A stretch of 64,000 bases of DNA from Pelagicoccus albus (GTDB lineage Bacteria > Verrucomicrobiota > Verrucomicrobiia > Opitutales > Opitutaceae). The notes beneath the pieces were generated by a model, which saw only the letters and a list, made by a program, of their open reading frames with translations, was not told the origin of the DNA and did no database searches. The stretch covers positions 372,001 through 436,000 of the forward strand of contig NZ_JACHVC010000006.1 of NCBI RefSeq assembly GCF_014230145.1, in the 5' to 3' direction. Below, piece after piece: positions 26,910 through 36,153 of this stretch (position 1 is its first letter; each line of letters opens with the position of its first letter). The position numbers were made by a program, and so were the translations under genes.

Positions 26910-29004
26910 AAAATACTTCCTCGAAGCCGCTCCTTACCTCGTCGGAGCTGTAGTAGTGATAGTCGGAAGTATGTATGTGCCCCAGTCCGTACTCATTGTT
27001 GCATTTTTGGCAATTGCTTCAGTTGCGTTGGCTAGATTTCTGATTTCAAGTGCTGCAACTCCTGTACGCAAGGTCGACAGCTTGCCAATATCCGAAGCTA
27101 ACCCGTTTCAACCCGCCTTGTCAGCAGCGGGAGTGGGAGCTTGGTTGTGGGATTACGATACGGGTCAAATCGAAGCCACAGACGTGGTTGGGAAGATTTT
27201 GGGAATCGAGCACTGGGAATCCCGTTTCGATATCGATCAGTTCAAGGATTCGATCTTCCGAGACGACAGGGCCGCTTTCGATATGGCGGTCGAAGGTGTT
27301 CTGACTGGAAGCAGGAGGAGTCCACTGGATTGTCGTTTCGTGAGATCTGACCGCAGCATCGTTTGGGTCGAGGTCACCATGCAGGTAGTCGAGTCGGAAA
27401 TGTCCGGAAGGGTGCGGGTTGCCGGAGCTATGACTGTGGTGACGGAGCGAAAGAATGTTGAGGCTCAACTTGATCGTGGCTCTTCCTATTTGGAAGCCAT
27501 TCTAGAAAGCACCGACAATATCGTGTTCTCGATCGATAGGCAATACCGTCTGACCGTCTTTAACAGACGGTTTCTCGCAGACATGAGGGGTTCCTACGGA
27601 ACTAGCCTGCACATCGGTGACAATTTAATCGAGAGCTCCGACCCGGAGCTGGTAGAGCTCTGGAAGCCGCGTTTCGATTCGGTATTCGAAGGGGAGTCCA
27701 TGCGCGTGGAGGACAGTTTTACCGTGAGGGGGTTGAAGTATTTTTACGACGTATCCCTTAAGCCGATACGCGAGAACGGTTACGTGACGGGAGCAGCCAT
27801 TTACAGTCGTAACATCACTCGCCAGAAACAGCGCGAAAAGGATCTGCAACACGCCAAGGAGAAAGCGGTGGAAAGCGATCGTTTGAAATCCGCCTTTCTC
27901 GCAAACATGTCTCATGAGATCAGGACGCCTCTCAATGCGATCATGGGATTCGCCCAGCTGCTGAAAAGCGAATCCGTTACTGAGGAGGAGAATGGTCGCT
28001 TCCTTGATATTATCCTGTCCAACGGGAACCATTTGCTGCGAATTCTCGGGGATATCATAGATTTGGCTCAGATTGAATCTGGCCAATTGAGCGTAGAGCC
28101 GGGGCCTTGCGACTTGAGTCTTTTGATGGGGGAAACCTATTCGATCTTTTTCGACCGTATCCGTTCGGTGGCGGACGGAGCTCTCGAACTTGTCATAGAA
28201 AATCAATTACAGGAGTCGGATTACGTTGTTTGCGACCAGACACGCCTGAAGCAGATTATCTACAACCTGGTTTCAAATTCCATCAAGTTCACTTTAGAAG
28301 GGTCAATTCGAGTTGGCTACCGAAAGCTGGACAACGGTCTGATCGAGTTTTTCGTAGTGGATACCGGGAGCGGAATTCCGGATGAAATGAAGGAGCGGGT
28401 GTTTAGCCGTTTTCTGCAAGGTTCGGACGAAGTGGCACGAGAGAACGATGGCGTAGGTTTGGGCCTATCTATCTGCGAAGGCTTGGTCCGCCTTTTGGGG
28501 GGCAGCATTTGGATCGAGGATAACCATCCGCAAGGCACGGTATTCAAGTTCACCATCAAGGACCGTTCCGACATTCTACCTTTGCCGGTTTGGGATCCTT
28601 CCAAAACGGATGGATCGGGTCCGTCATCTGTCGTTCCGCAAGGTAAGCGCTTAAAGATTTTAGTCGCTGAGGATGACGATACGAATTTCCTCGTGATTGA
28701 AGAGTTTCTACGACTGGAAAAATTTGACTCAATTCGTGCTGAGGATGGTCGCGAAGCACTGAAGATCATAGAGAATGACGATTCGATTGGTCTCGTGATT
28801 ATGGATCTCAGCATGCCAATCATGGATGGCTTGGAGGCGACACGAAGGATTAAAAAGCTTCGCCCGGACCTTCCGGTGATCGCCCATACAGCGCACGCCA
28901 TGAAAAGCGAGCTAGACAAAGCGATGGCGGCTGGGTGTTCAGATTGCTTGGTAAAACCGATCAGTATAGAAAACTTCAGATCGGTCATCGGCCGGCACGC
29001 CTAA
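26896..29004 (+). CDS. Membrane hybrid sensor histidine kinase with PAS domains
   Basis: A 702-aa protein. Two closely spaced N-terminal membrane helices (about 12-30 and 34-52) leave almost no periplasmic part. Then come PAS_3-type domain (about 75-190: GVGAWLWDYDTGQIEA ... VVTERK), a second PAS (about 200-315), and HisKA with phospho-His in LANMSHEIRTPLNAIMGFAQLL. HATPase (NLVSNSIKF, DTGSGIP, GVGLGLSICEGL) and a receiver with phospho-acceptor in VIMDLSMPIMDG and KPIS near the end complete it. ATG 26896 is preferred over a GTG eight codons upstream. No response regulator is next to it. Confidence 0.92.
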   Translation: MTPSKKYFLEAAPYLVGAVVVIVGSMYVPQSVLIVAFLAIASVALARFLISSAATPVRKVDSLPISEANPFQPALSAAGVGAWLWDYDTGQIEATDVVGKILGIEHWESRFDIDQFKDSIFRDDRAAFDMAVEGVLTGSRRSPLDCRFVRSDRSIVWVEVTMQVVESEMSGRVRVAGAMTVVTERKNVEAQLDRGSSYLEAILESTDNIVFSIDRQYRLTVFNRRFLADMRGSYGTSLHIGDNLIESSDPELVELWKPRFDSVFEGESMRVEDSFTVRGLKYFYDVSLKPIRENGYVTGAAIYSRNITRQKQREKDLQHAKEKAVESDRLKSAFLANMSHEIRTPLNAIMGFAQLLKSESVTEEENGRFLDIILSNGNHLLRILGDIIDLAQIESGQLSVEPGPCDLSLLMGETYSIFFDRIRSVADGALELVIENQLQESDYVVCDQTRLKQIIYNLVSNSIKFTLEGSIRVGYRKLDNGLIEFFVVDTGSGIPDEMKERVFSRFLQGSDEVARENDGVGLGLSICEGLVRLLGGSIWIEDNHPQGTVFKFTIKDRSDILPLPVWDPSKTDGSGPSSVVPQGKRLKILVAEDDDTNFLVIEEFLRLEKFDSIRAEDGREALKIIENDDSIGLVIMDLSMPIMDGLEATRRIKKLRPDLPVIAHTAHAMKSELDKAMAAGCSDCLVKPISIENFRSVIGRHA

Positions 29005-29081
29005 GAAGCTGGCAGACCTTGTTCCAGTACTAGGCTTTATAAGGGTTGACCTGTAGGGGATTGAGTGTTCAGGTGGATCCA

Positions 29082-29144
29082 ATGACATCGGTCAAGTTTT
29101 ACGCATTTTGGTTTTATTACTTTTGGGATACTCCAGGAGCGTGA
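29082..29144 (+). CDS. Aromatic leader peptide of the DAHP synthase gene
   Basis: A 20-aa frame starting with ATG five bases after AGGTGG (29071-29076) and ending in TGA. Residues 6-15 read FYAFWFYYFW: four Phe, three Tyr and two Trp in ten codons, exactly the end products of the pathway started by the downstream enzyme. A TATAAG at 29038-29043 is a possible -10. The frame is followed by a terminator hairpin (29177-29215) and aroF/G at 29264, the layout of ribosome-mediated attenuation (as in pheA/trp leaders of enterobacteria). The peptide itself needs no other function. The reading is direct; the mechanism is inference from structure. Confidence 0.88.
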   Translation: MTSVKFYAFWFYYFWDTPGA

Positions 29145-29190
29145 CCGATATTGTCTGATTAAAACTAGATCATATACGAAAAGCCCTGGA
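29132..29190 (+). promoter_or_regulatory. Candidate antiterminator pairing of the aromatic attenuator
   Basis: TCCAGG(A)GC at 29132-29140 can pair with GCCCTGGA at 29183-29190 (eight pairs, one bulged A), which is the 5' arm of the terminator. TCCAGG is the same sequence as part of the terminator 3' arm, so the two pairings compete. A ribosome stalled in the aromatic codons leaves the segment free; one reaching the stop codon covers it. A second, perfect 8-bp repeat (ATCGGTCA 29087-29094 with TGACCGAT 29142-29149) could sequester the region when no ribosome translates. Confidence 0.65.
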
Positions 29191-29215
29191 TTTCCCGAAA
29201 ATCCAGGGCTTTTCG
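29177..29215 (+). terminator. Attenuator terminator upstream of the DAHP synthase gene
   Basis: Perfect 17-bp stem (CGAAAAGCCCTGGATTT and its complement) with 5-nt loop CCCGA. The U-rich end is TTTTCGCGTTT. It lies 32 nt after the leader stop codon and 48 nt before the enzyme start. It could also end transcripts of the upstream kinase, but its distance from that gene (172 nt) and its position after the leader favour attenuation. Confidence 0.85.
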
Positions 29216-29263
29216 CGTTTCCAGAACCTTCTTCAAACCACTGACCCTCCCGAACCAATTCAC

Positions 29264-30325
29264 ATGAAAAGCGATTTACTAGAACAGACTGCTGTCTCGA
29301 CAGCCGAAGTTGACGACCAGTGCATTTCGATACCAAGCCCTTTCCAGATGCGTCAAAATTTGCCGCTCGACGAAAATGGCCAGGCGACCGTTGCAAGAGC
29401 CAGAACGGAGATCGGAGACATCTTGCAGGGCAAGGATTCTGAGCGTCTGCTTATCTTGTGCGGTCCGTGCTCAATCGACAATGTCAACTCGGCCCTCGTG
29501 TACGCAGAGCGCTTCGCCAGGCTTGCGGAAGAGGTGCTGGATAAGGCTCTTCTCGTGATGCGTACCTACTTCGAAAAGCCTCGCAGCGTGGTGGGTTGGA
29601 AGGGGCTCCTCTACGATCCCATGACTGAAGGTGAGCGAAGCCCTGCAGCGGGAATCGCTCTGGCCCGTCGGCTACTTGCTCGCTTGACGGGTAGCGGGGT
29701 ATCCTGTGCCACGGAATTCCTTAATCCTCTTCTGGCGCCCTACTTGGAGGATTGTATGTCCTACGGTTCGATTGGGGCCAGAACCGTGGAAAGCCAGATT
29801 CATCGCGAGTTGGCGAGTCGTTTGGAGATGCCGATCGGCCTGAAAAACGGCATGGATGGCGGTCTGAGTTCTGCTGTGAACGCGGTACGCTCCGCTCAAA
29901 GTTCGCACTCATTCTACTCCCAAGATTTGCACGGATGTCCTGCCTTGGTTTCGACTCAGGGAAATAATGGTGCCCATGTCATCCTCAGAGGAGGTTCGAA
30001 CGGGCCTAATTTCGACTCAAAAAGCGTTTCGAATGCGGTCGATGCGGGGAGATTGCTAGGTTTATCTCGTGGCGTGGTGGTAGATTGCTCCCATGGCAAT
30101 TCTGGAAAGGACCACCGAAAACAGGCCTCTGTGGCGATGGAGGTTCTGCGTCAGAAGGTCGCGGGACAGGACGGAATCGCGGGTATCATGCTCGAGAGCA
30201 ATCTCGTGGCTGGACAGCAGTCTGCGAATGCGGGGCCGCGAGTATTCGGACAGTCGATCACCGACGCGTGTATCGGTTGGAAGGATACTGAATGTCTGGT
30301 TCGCGAGCTTGCAGCTTCTCTCTAG
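29264..30325 (+). CDS. 3-deoxy-7-phosphoheptulonate synthase (DAHP synthase), class I
   Basis: Condenses phosphoenolpyruvate and erythrose-4-phosphate, the entry step of the shikimate pathway. The 353-aa protein belongs to the AroF/AroG/AroH type: LLILCGPCSIDN, MRTYFEKPRSVVGWKGLLYDP, GVSCATEFLNP, SYGSIGARTVESQIHRELAS, MPIGLKNGMDGG, HVILRGGSNGPNFD, VVVDCSHGNSGKDHRKQ and GIMLESNLVAGQQ are all present. These include metal ligands Cys, His, Glu and Asp. The isozyme letter (Phe-, Tyr- or Trp-sensitive) cannot be assigned, so no symbol is given. Expression is probably set by the aromatic attenuator just upstream, which contains codons for all three products. Confidence 0.95.
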   Translation: MKSDLLEQTAVSTAEVDDQCISIPSPFQMRQNLPLDENGQATVARARTEIGDILQGKDSERLLILCGPCSIDNVNSALVYAERFARLAEEVLDKALLVMRTYFEKPRSVVGWKGLLYDPMTEGERSPAAGIALARRLLARLTGSGVSCATEFLNPLLAPYLEDCMSYGSIGARTVESQIHRELASRLEMPIGLKNGMDGGLSSAVNAVRSAQSSHSFYSQDLHGCPALVSTQGNNGAHVILRGGSNGPNFDSKSVSNAVDAGRLLGLSRGVVVDCSHGNSGKDHRKQASVAMEVLRQKVAGQDGIAGIMLESNLVAGQQSANAGPRVFGQSITDACIGWKDTECLVRELAASL

Positions 30326-30495
30326 CCCTGAGCTTGGAGAAGGACGCTAAGTAGTTGGGGAGTAATTGAACTCAAGGGAGACTGTGGGAGTATCTTTCTT
30401 GAGGTAACGGAAAACCCCCCAGTGCTTTTTAGGCAAAGACTTCAACTTCGCCCCTTGGCATGCTTTTAGGCTCTAGCGAGCCGTAAGTAGGGGGC

Positions 30496-32043
30496 ATGTC
30501 AGCCACTAATTTTGAAAAAATAGGAAAGCTCCGCAGATCGCTGCTCGTTTTCTCCGCGTTTGCGTTGGGGATGGCGGCGAGCTGGGTCCAGGCCGATGAG
30601 GTCGAACTCACCTGGACCGACAATTCCGACAACGAAGAAGGGTTCAATGTAGAGCGTAAATCGGGAGATGGTGAATATCTATTGCTCGCTACTGTCGACG
30701 CAGACACTGAAGCCTATTTAGACAGCTCCGCTGAGCCGGGAGTCGTATACAGTTATCGAGTTTCCGCCTACAATTCGTTTGGGTCCTCCGATTATTCGAA
30801 TGTAGCTGCGCACTACATAAATGTAGCTCCTTCGATATCCTCGATCGAGCCAGTGGAGCTTGCCGCCAACGAATCGGCCTCTGGTTTAGAGTTCACCATC
30901 TCTGACTTCGAAGATTCGGCAGAAGATTTGATCCTCTCCGTAAGCAGCAGCGATGAATCTGTTATCGATGAAACGGGAATCACCCTTGGAGGTTCGGGTT
31001 CGAGCCGAACCATTTCCTTGGATCCTTTGAGTAACGGCGGTTTTGCTACCATCACTGTCTCCGTTTCGGACGGCGAGGATTCCGCTTCGATGCAGTTCCT
31101 TTTGTCTATTGGTTCCTACGACTACCCGAGCTTAGAACTCGGTATCGATACAATCGCCGGTCAAGCGAGAGCGGGTGAGAGCTTCACAGTGAGTTCGGTA
31201 TTCTCTGACTCTAGCGATGTGGCGGCGGTTTCGTTTACCCTAGATGGCGTTTTGATCGAAGAAGTTTCTTCGTCCCCTTACGAGCTAACGTTCGGAATAT
31301 CGGAAACGGGAAGCTACACTTTGGTAGCTACGGCTTCGTTCCTCGGAGCGGAAGGAACCGTAAGCGATCAACTTTCAATCAGCGTGAGCGAAGCGCCTTC
31401 CAGCAGTGATATCGTTTCGAACCTCAAGACGACTGCCATCGACGGAGAAGGCTCCACTGTCGAAGGAGGGTATGACTTGGCGACCGATACCTTCTATTTG
31501 GAAGATGAGTTGGGAGTAATCGCTGGGACCTCTGACTCGCCGAGCTATTATTATCTAAGAGTCGAGGGAGATGTGTCTGTCATAGCCAGGTTGGACGCTT
31601 TCGTATCGGCTTCTAACCAGAGTGTAGCTGGTTTGATGCTTCGCTCGGCTCTTTACGGCCCTGCGACCCAAGCTTCTCTTCTCTTGAACGATTCCGGATC
31701 CTTGGTAGCAAGAAGCCGCCAGTCCCGAGGAGCTTCGGTAGAAGGCGTATCGGTTAAGACTGATTTCGAATTGGGTTCTTGGCTCAAAATCGATCGCGAT
31801 GGAGAGACCATCACATTTTACACGAAAAGCGGAGATGGGGATTGGGAGACGATCCACTCCATGGTCTTGGACCTTGGTTCTCCGGTATTCGTAGGATTTG
31901 CGGTTGCTGCGGGTTCTGCAGAAGGAACAGCGAGTGCGAGCTTCAGCCATGTAAGCCTAGACGGCACCATACTTGAGCTCGGAGAAGACGCAAGGGAGCC
32001 GGAAGTGCCAACTGGTTTGATCATTACGCCACTTTCCAACTAA
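30496..32043 (+). CDS. Secreted multi-domain protein with fibronectin type III domain
   Basis: A 515-aa exported protein with signal peptide (hydrophobic 15-30, cleavage near VQADEVE). Residues about 34-105 form a fibronectin type III domain (VELTWTDNSDNEEGFNVERK, YSYRVSAYNSFGSSDYSN). About 110-205 and 208-295 are Ig-like or cadherin-like beta domains (TISDFEDSAEDLILSVSSS, ITVSVSDGED; FTVSSVFSDSSDVAAVSFTLDG). About 300-500 resembles a laminin-G-like or DUF1349-type sandwich. It is very rich in Ser and Asp. No catalytic motif is seen, so surface binding is the best guess. It precedes the Ton operon with its own terminator between. Confidence 0.8.
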   Translation: MSATNFEKIGKLRRSLLVFSAFALGMAASWVQADEVELTWTDNSDNEEGFNVERKSGDGEYLLLATVDADTEAYLDSSAEPGVVYSYRVSAYNSFGSSDYSNVAAHYINVAPSISSIEPVELAANESASGLEFTISDFEDSAEDLILSVSSSDESVIDETGITLGGSGSSRTISLDPLSNGGFATITVSVSDGEDSASMQFLLSIGSYDYPSLELGIDTIAGQARAGESFTVSSVFSDSSDVAAVSFTLDGVLIEEVSSSPYELTFGISETGSYTLVATASFLGAEGTVSDQLSISVSEAPSSSDIVSNLKTTAIDGEGSTVEGGYDLATDTFYLEDELGVIAGTSDSPSYYYLRVEGDVSVIARLDAFVSASNQSVAGLMLRSALYGPATQASLLLNDSGSLVARSRQSRGASVEGVSVKTDFELGSWLKIDRDGETITFYTKSGDGDWETIHSMVLDLGSPVFVGFAVAAGSAEGTASASFSHVSLDGTILELGEDAREPEVPTGLIITPLSN

Positions 32044-32066
32044 TACACTTTTAGCCAAATTAGCAG

Positions 32067-32092
32067 GGCCCGCGGAACGAGTTCCGTGGGCC
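32067..32092 (+). terminator. Terminator of the fibronectin-domain gene
   Basis: A stem of about 11 pairs (GGCCCGCGGAA / TTCCGTGGGCC, with a G-U pair) followed by TTTTCTTTG, 24 nt past the stop. Confidence 0.82.
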
Positions 32093-32247
32093 TTTTCTTT
32101 GCGCCAAGTGGGTCTTTGGGGGGAGTTCTGGCGCACGAAAAGAAACATTAGCGCCCGCGTTCAGGCATTACTTCACCACGATCTGAACTATGAGTGATTT
32201 TCATAAAGACAGGCTGGGTTTGGCGCAAAACTGGCTGACGGCTGCCT

Positions 32248-33021
32248 GTGCAAAATTTAAGAACCCTACGAAATAAGACCCTTTCGCTGATTGGTCTTTT
32301 CTCGTTCACAGCTCTCTCTACCCAAGCTCAGGTTGATCTAGATAGCGCCAGAAGCGCTGTTTCCGAATGGGTCGCTGTCGAGAAACTAATCTCTGAAGAA
32401 AGAAGCGATTGGGATTCCGAGCGAGAGATCATCACCGATATGATCAGCCTCTTGAAGCAGGAAAAGGAAACACTGATCGAGCGCATAGAGTTGGCTGAAT
32501 CTGCGACCACTGAAGCGGACAAGAAACGTGGAGCCTTCGTGGAGCAACGTGAGGAATTCATATCAGCGATGGACTTTCTCGGCGAAAACATCGGAAAGCT
32601 CGAGGAGAAGATCGTGGGATTGCACGGCAAATTTCCGCCTCCTCTGCAGGAGGAAGTCAGCGTTTCGTTTAATCGTATCCCAGAGGCTGGGGCAGAGTCT
32701 CGGTTGTCAGTTTCTCAGCGTCTGCAAACGATCGTCGTGCTTCTGAGCCAGGCGGACAAATTCAATGGTGGGGTACAGCTAGTCTCCAAAATCCAAGATT
32801 TGGAAAGCGGACCCGCTGAAGTGGACATTTTGTATTTCGGCCTAGCTGGAGCATACTTCCAAGACAAGACAGGCAAGTACGCCGGTGTGGGCTTTCCAGG
32901 TTCTGAAGGATGGGAGTGGAAGGAAACTCCTGAAAGCGCGAGCCAGATAGCGGACCTTTTCGCGGTGTATCAAGGTTCAGCTGAAGCTGAGTTCATCCGC
33001 CTGCCAGTCACCATCAAATAA
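32248..33021 (+). CDS. DUF3450 periplasmic protein of a Ton system
   Basis: A 257-aa exported protein: signal peptide 1-28 (SLIGLFSFTALSTQAQ), a helical coiled coil (about 30-125: SEREIITDMISLLKQEKETLIERIELAES) and a C-terminal domain with PVSVSFNRIPE-like and SVSQRLQTIVVLLSQADKFNGGVQLVS segments. The order DUF3450 - TtpC-like - ExbB - ExbD - TonB - TPR is the known arrangement of Vibrio TonB2-type systems. There, the extra periplasmic proteins extend the reach of energy transduction. The start is a GTG: no ATG precedes the signal peptide. It begins a tightly spaced six-gene operon. Confidence 0.88.
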   Translation: MQNLRTLRNKTLSLIGLFSFTALSTQAQVDLDSARSAVSEWVAVEKLISEERSDWDSEREIITDMISLLKQEKETLIERIELAESATTEADKKRGAFVEQREEFISAMDFLGENIGKLEEKIVGLHGKFPPPLQEEVSVSFNRIPEAGAESRLSVSQRLQTIVVLLSQADKFNGGVQLVSKIQDLESGPAEVDILYFGLAGAYFQDKTGKYAGVGFPGSEGWEWKETPESASQIADLFAVYQGSAEAEFIRLPVTIK

Positions 33022-33034
33022 GGCACCATTGACC

Positions 33035-34417
33035 ATGAGATTTCCCTTACTTGCTACCGCTTCTCTTTTGCTAGCTCCGTTGCTTAGCTTATCCGCTCAA
33101 ACAAGCTTGGAGTCCGCCGTTTCCTCTGTGGAATCTTCGCTTGAAGATTCGCTCGCCGAGCTCTCGACTTTGAGGTCGACGATCGCTGATGAAAAAGCGC
33201 CGCTTGCCAAAGACCTGAATTCCCTGAATGCGGAGGTCAGCGATCTCCGTAAAGAATTCGAAAAGGCTTCCCGTACCAGCGACGCGACTACAATGGATCT
33301 CTCCTCGTTGGAGTTGAACGTGCAACAACGGCAGGACGAGGTCGACTACGTTGTCAGTTTGATGACGGAGTACATTTCCAATATCGAGTCGCGAGCCGAT
33401 CCTAGTGAACTGGATACTTACCAACCGAAGATCGACTCGACCTTGTTGGCGGTAGATGATCCAGAGCTTTCCCGTATCGATGTCATCACAGCCCAGCTCG
33501 AAGCGATTGAGATGGGGATGGAACGCATCGATTCGATCATTGGTGGTCAGGTTTTTTCCGGGACTGCCGTAACGGATAGCGGCGAGTTGGAAGAAGGGAC
33601 TTTTGTCCTCTTCGGGCCGGTCTCTTATTTCTCGGCTAAGAATGGATCTGGCGGTTTGACGATGGCGGGTAAGTCGGGAGAACCTGCAGTTATTCCAGTC
33701 AAAGGCGGTAGCGACACCATCGCCACGGTAGCGTCCAGCTCTTCAGGCGAACTTCCCCTCGACCCGACCTTAGGAAAAGCAATCGCAATTGCCTCCACTG
33801 AAGAAAGCATCGCCGAGCACATTCTTAAGGGCGGCGTATGGGTTTTCCCAATACTTGGCTTCGCCCTCGTTTCCATGATCATCTCGATCTACAAGCTTTT
33901 CGAGCTCGTTACTGTGAAGGGCTTGCCTGGCGGAGCGATCACCAAGATCGTGAAGCTCTATCGTGGTGGAGATAAGGAGAAGGCGCTGCATGAAGCTCGT
34001 GCCCTTCCTGGACCAAGTGGCGAACTTCTGGCGGTCGGCGTTGAAAATGCGGACGAGCCGAAGGAGCTGCTCGAGGAAATCTTGCTAGAGCGCATGATCG
34101 CTACTCAGCCAAAGATCGAACGCCTGCTTTCTGTCATTGCGGTTACCGCGGCGACTGCTCCGCTTCTCGGTCTTTTGGGTACCGTAACTGGTATGATCAA
34201 CACCTTTAAGTTGATAACTATCTTTGGAACGGGAGACGCGAAATCGTTATCCGGTGGTATTTCCGAAGCATTGATCACAACAGAGTTCGGTCTGGTGGTT
34301 GCGATCCCATCCTTGCTCTTCCACGCCTTCCTTGCTCGTCGGGCCAAGTCGATCATGGCCGGTCTCGAGAGATCGGCCATGTCCTTCGTGAATGGAGTCA
34401 AAGCCACTTCCAAGTAG
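33035..34417 (+). CDS. TtpC-like MotA/TolQ/ExbB proton channel protein with periplasmic N-terminus
   Basis: A 460-aa inner-membrane protein. A signal peptide (about 1-22) is followed by a periplasmic coiled coil (about 25-170) and a globular part (about 175-250). The MotA/TolQ/ExbB channel core spans about 265-445, with helices at WVFPILGFALVSMIISIY, at [17 protein letters not shown] and at [29 protein letters not shown] is the family signature. It pairs with the smaller ExbB next door, as TtpC does in Vibrio. ATG 33035 lies 13 bases after the DUF3450 stop. Confidence 0.9.
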   Translation: MRFPLLATASLLLAPLLSLSAQTSLESAVSSVESSLEDSLAELSTLRSTIADEKAPLAKDLNSLNAEVSDLRKEFEKASRTSDATTMDLSSLELNVQQRQDEVDYVVSLMTEYISNIESRADPSELDTYQPKIDSTLLAVDDPELSRIDVITAQLEAIEMGMERIDSIIGGQVFSGTAVTDSGELEEGTFVLFGPVSYFSAKNGSGGLTMAGKSGEPAVIPVKGGSDTIATVASSSSGELPLDPTLGKAIAIASTEESIAEHILKGGVWVFPILGFALVSMIISIYKLFELVTVKGLPGGAITKIVKLYRGGDKEKALHEARALPGPSGELLAVGVENADEPKELLEEILLERMIATQPKIERLLSVIAVTAATAPLLGLLGTVTGMINTFKLITIFGTGDAKSLSGGISEALITTEFGLVVAIPSLLFHAFLARRAKSIMAGLERSAMSFVNGVKATSK

Positions 34418-34437
34418 AAGAGTAAATCCCCGAAGAC

Positions 34438-35046
34438 GTGTTTGAGGAACTAACGCAAGAGGTTGTACGAATCTGGGTTGCCGGTGGCGCCTTGATGGTG
34501 CCGCTCGCCATACTGGGGCTCGTCATATACTTCGCCTTGTTTGAAATCATAGTCTACTTCGGTCTCAACGACTACTACAACAGTAACCCCGACGAATGGG
34601 AGCATTGGGTAGATCGGCCGACCGAAGCGAATGGCGCCTTGGGCGATATCATTCAATACGCGCAGCACGATGTGGATTCCATGGATGACGTACGGGATCG
34701 AATGGAGGAGATACGCTCTTCCCATCTTTCTCGTATAAACAGCCGAATCCGCTTTTCGGCCATTTTAGTCGGAACTGCGCCTCTGACCGGTTTGCTTGGT
34801 ACCGTAACTGGAATGTTGAATACGTTTTCTGGTCTCTCGAACAGCTCTGCTGGCAATACCGTCGATCTCGTTGCTGGAGGAATTTCAGAGGCGCTGATTA
34901 CGACTCAGACCGGCCTCGTTTTGGCTATCCCTGGCTATATTATGTTGAACCTTGTTAAGCGTCGTCGGGACCAGATGGATGCCTTTTGCACCCAGGTCGA
35001 GATTTTGACCCTCAAGAAAATAGAAAAAGGAAAAATAGGAGCTTAA
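34438..35046 (+). CDS. exbB: ExbB/TolQ-family biopolymer transport protein
   Basis: A 202-aa three-helix proton channel subunit: [26 protein letters not shown] (about 17-42), the signature [22 protein letters not shown] (about 112-133) and [18 protein letters not shown] (about 157-174). With ExbD it converts the proton gradient into TonB movement. The start is GTG, 20 bases after the previous gene. It is the short partner of the TtpC-like protein. Confidence 0.93.
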   Translation: MFEELTQEVVRIWVAGGALMVPLAILGLVIYFALFEIIVYFGLNDYYNSNPDEWEHWVDRPTEANGALGDIIQYAQHDVDSMDDVRDRMEEIRSSHLSRINSRIRFSAILVGTAPLTGLLGTVTGMLNTFSGLSNSSAGNTVDLVAGGISEALITTQTGLVLAIPGYIMLNLVKRRRDQMDAFCTQVEILTLKKIEKGKIGA

Positions 35047-35050
35047 CTCG

Positions 35051-35455
35051 ATGAGCATAAAACGCAGATTTTCCGATGTAGATGAGGGTGGGGATGAGAT
35101 CAACATGTCTCCCCTCATCGATATGGTATTCATATTGTTGATTTTCTTCATAGTAACGACCGTCTTCGTTGAGGAGACCGGTGTTGAGGTGAACAAGCCT
35201 CAAGCGTCCTCGGCACAGGACTTGGAGAAGAATAGTATCCTAATTGCGATTACGGCTAATGGTAAGGTTGTGTATGGAGGCCGTGAAATAGGTCCGACTG
35301 GTGTTCGCTCTACGGTCAAAAGACTTTCCCAAAAGGATAAGATGCCTGTGATTATCCAAGCCGATAAGACTGTTACCACTGAGCTACTGATTCGCGTGAT
35401 CGACGAAGCCAAGCTTGCCGGAGCGGTTTCGGTCAATGTTTCCACTGACAGCTAA
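35051..35455 (+). CDS. exbD: ExbD/TolR-family biopolymer transport protein
   Basis: A 134-aa protein: short cytoplasmic N-terminus, one membrane helix (about 24-40) bearing the essential acidic residue in [16 protein letters not shown], and a periplasmic domain ending in a TolR-like fold ([32 protein letters not shown]). Five bases separate it from exbB and three from tonB. Confidence 0.95.
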   Translation: MSIKRRFSDVDEGGDEINMSPLIDMVFILLIFFIVTTVFVEETGVEVNKPQASSAQDLEKNSILIAITANGKVVYGGREIGPTGVRSTVKRLSQKDKMPVIIQADKTVTTELLIRVIDEAKLAGAVSVNVSTDS

Positions 35456-35457
35456 CT

Positions 35458-36138
35458 ATGGCTCAGTCTCTCAAGGAAACGTCGAAGTTCGAAAACGGAT
35501 ACAAACCGACTCGGTTCCGTGTCGCTGTATTGCGAGCCGTGATCTATGCGGCTTGTAGCCTTTTTGCCATTTATACCTTACTTCCTCTTACCCAGTTTAT
35601 CGCCGGGCAAAAGAAGGATGTCATAGAGTACCGAGAGTTCGATATCGCTCAACCGCCTCCGCCTGCGCCGCCGGAAATGGACGAGCCACCGGAGCCGGAA
35701 CCTGAAGAGAACCCTCCCCCGGAATTACAGGAGCCTCCTCCTCCGCTCGATTTAGCCCAGTTGGAAATGGCGATGAATCCAGGCATCGGAGACGCGCAAG
35801 CGGCGGGCCTAGGATTTGGCGGAATGGATGCTCAGCCAGACGCCCTTGCTGATCTGCAGCTCTTCGACGTCAAAGACCTCGATGAGCGACCCAAGAATTT
35901 GAAGGCCGTGAAGATGATCGCTCCGATCGAGTTCCGTAAGGAACGACGCTCTGGACGTGTGACAGTGGAGGTTCAAATCGATGTTAACGGCCACGTGAAA
36001 GTATTGAAGGTGGTTGAGACCACTTCGCCAGCTATCGTTGAGGCTGCAATCGAAGCGGCAGAACAGTTTCTGTGGACCACTCCGATGAAAAATGGCGAAC
36101 CCGTTAATGCCCGCTACCGCTATACTTTAGGATTTTAA
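35458..36138 (+). CDS. tonB: TonB energy-transducing protein
   Basis: A 226-aa protein: membrane helix about 26-48, a Pro/Glu-rich periplasmic linker (about 62-98, PPPPAPPEMDEPPEPEPEE) and a C-terminal TonB domain (about 150-226: SGRVTVEVQIDVNGHVKVLKVVETTSP ... FLWTTPMKNGEPVNARYRYTLGF). It contacts outer-membrane receptors and passes on energy from ExbB/ExbD. It is the only TonB in the window and could serve both receptors found here. The linker is short, which fits a system needing the extra periplasmic proteins of this operon. Confidence 0.95.
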   Translation: MAQSLKETSKFENGYKPTRFRVAVLRAVIYAACSLFAIYTLLPLTQFIAGQKKDVIEYREFDIAQPPPPAPPEMDEPPEPEPEENPPPELQEPPPPLDLAQLEMAMNPGIGDAQAAGLGFGGMDAQPDALADLQLFDVKDLDERPKNLKAVKMIAPIEFRKERRSGRVTVEVQIDVNGHVKVLKVVETTSPAIVEAAIEAAEQFLWTTPMKNGEPVNARYRYTLGF

Positions 36139-36153
36139 GAAAGAGACCCGACT

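Noticed and set aside
30326-30495. Cyclic-di-GMP (GEMM) riboswitch before the fibronectin-domain gene
   Set aside because: A short GGCTC/GAGCC hairpin exists, but the conserved GEMM segments are not there.
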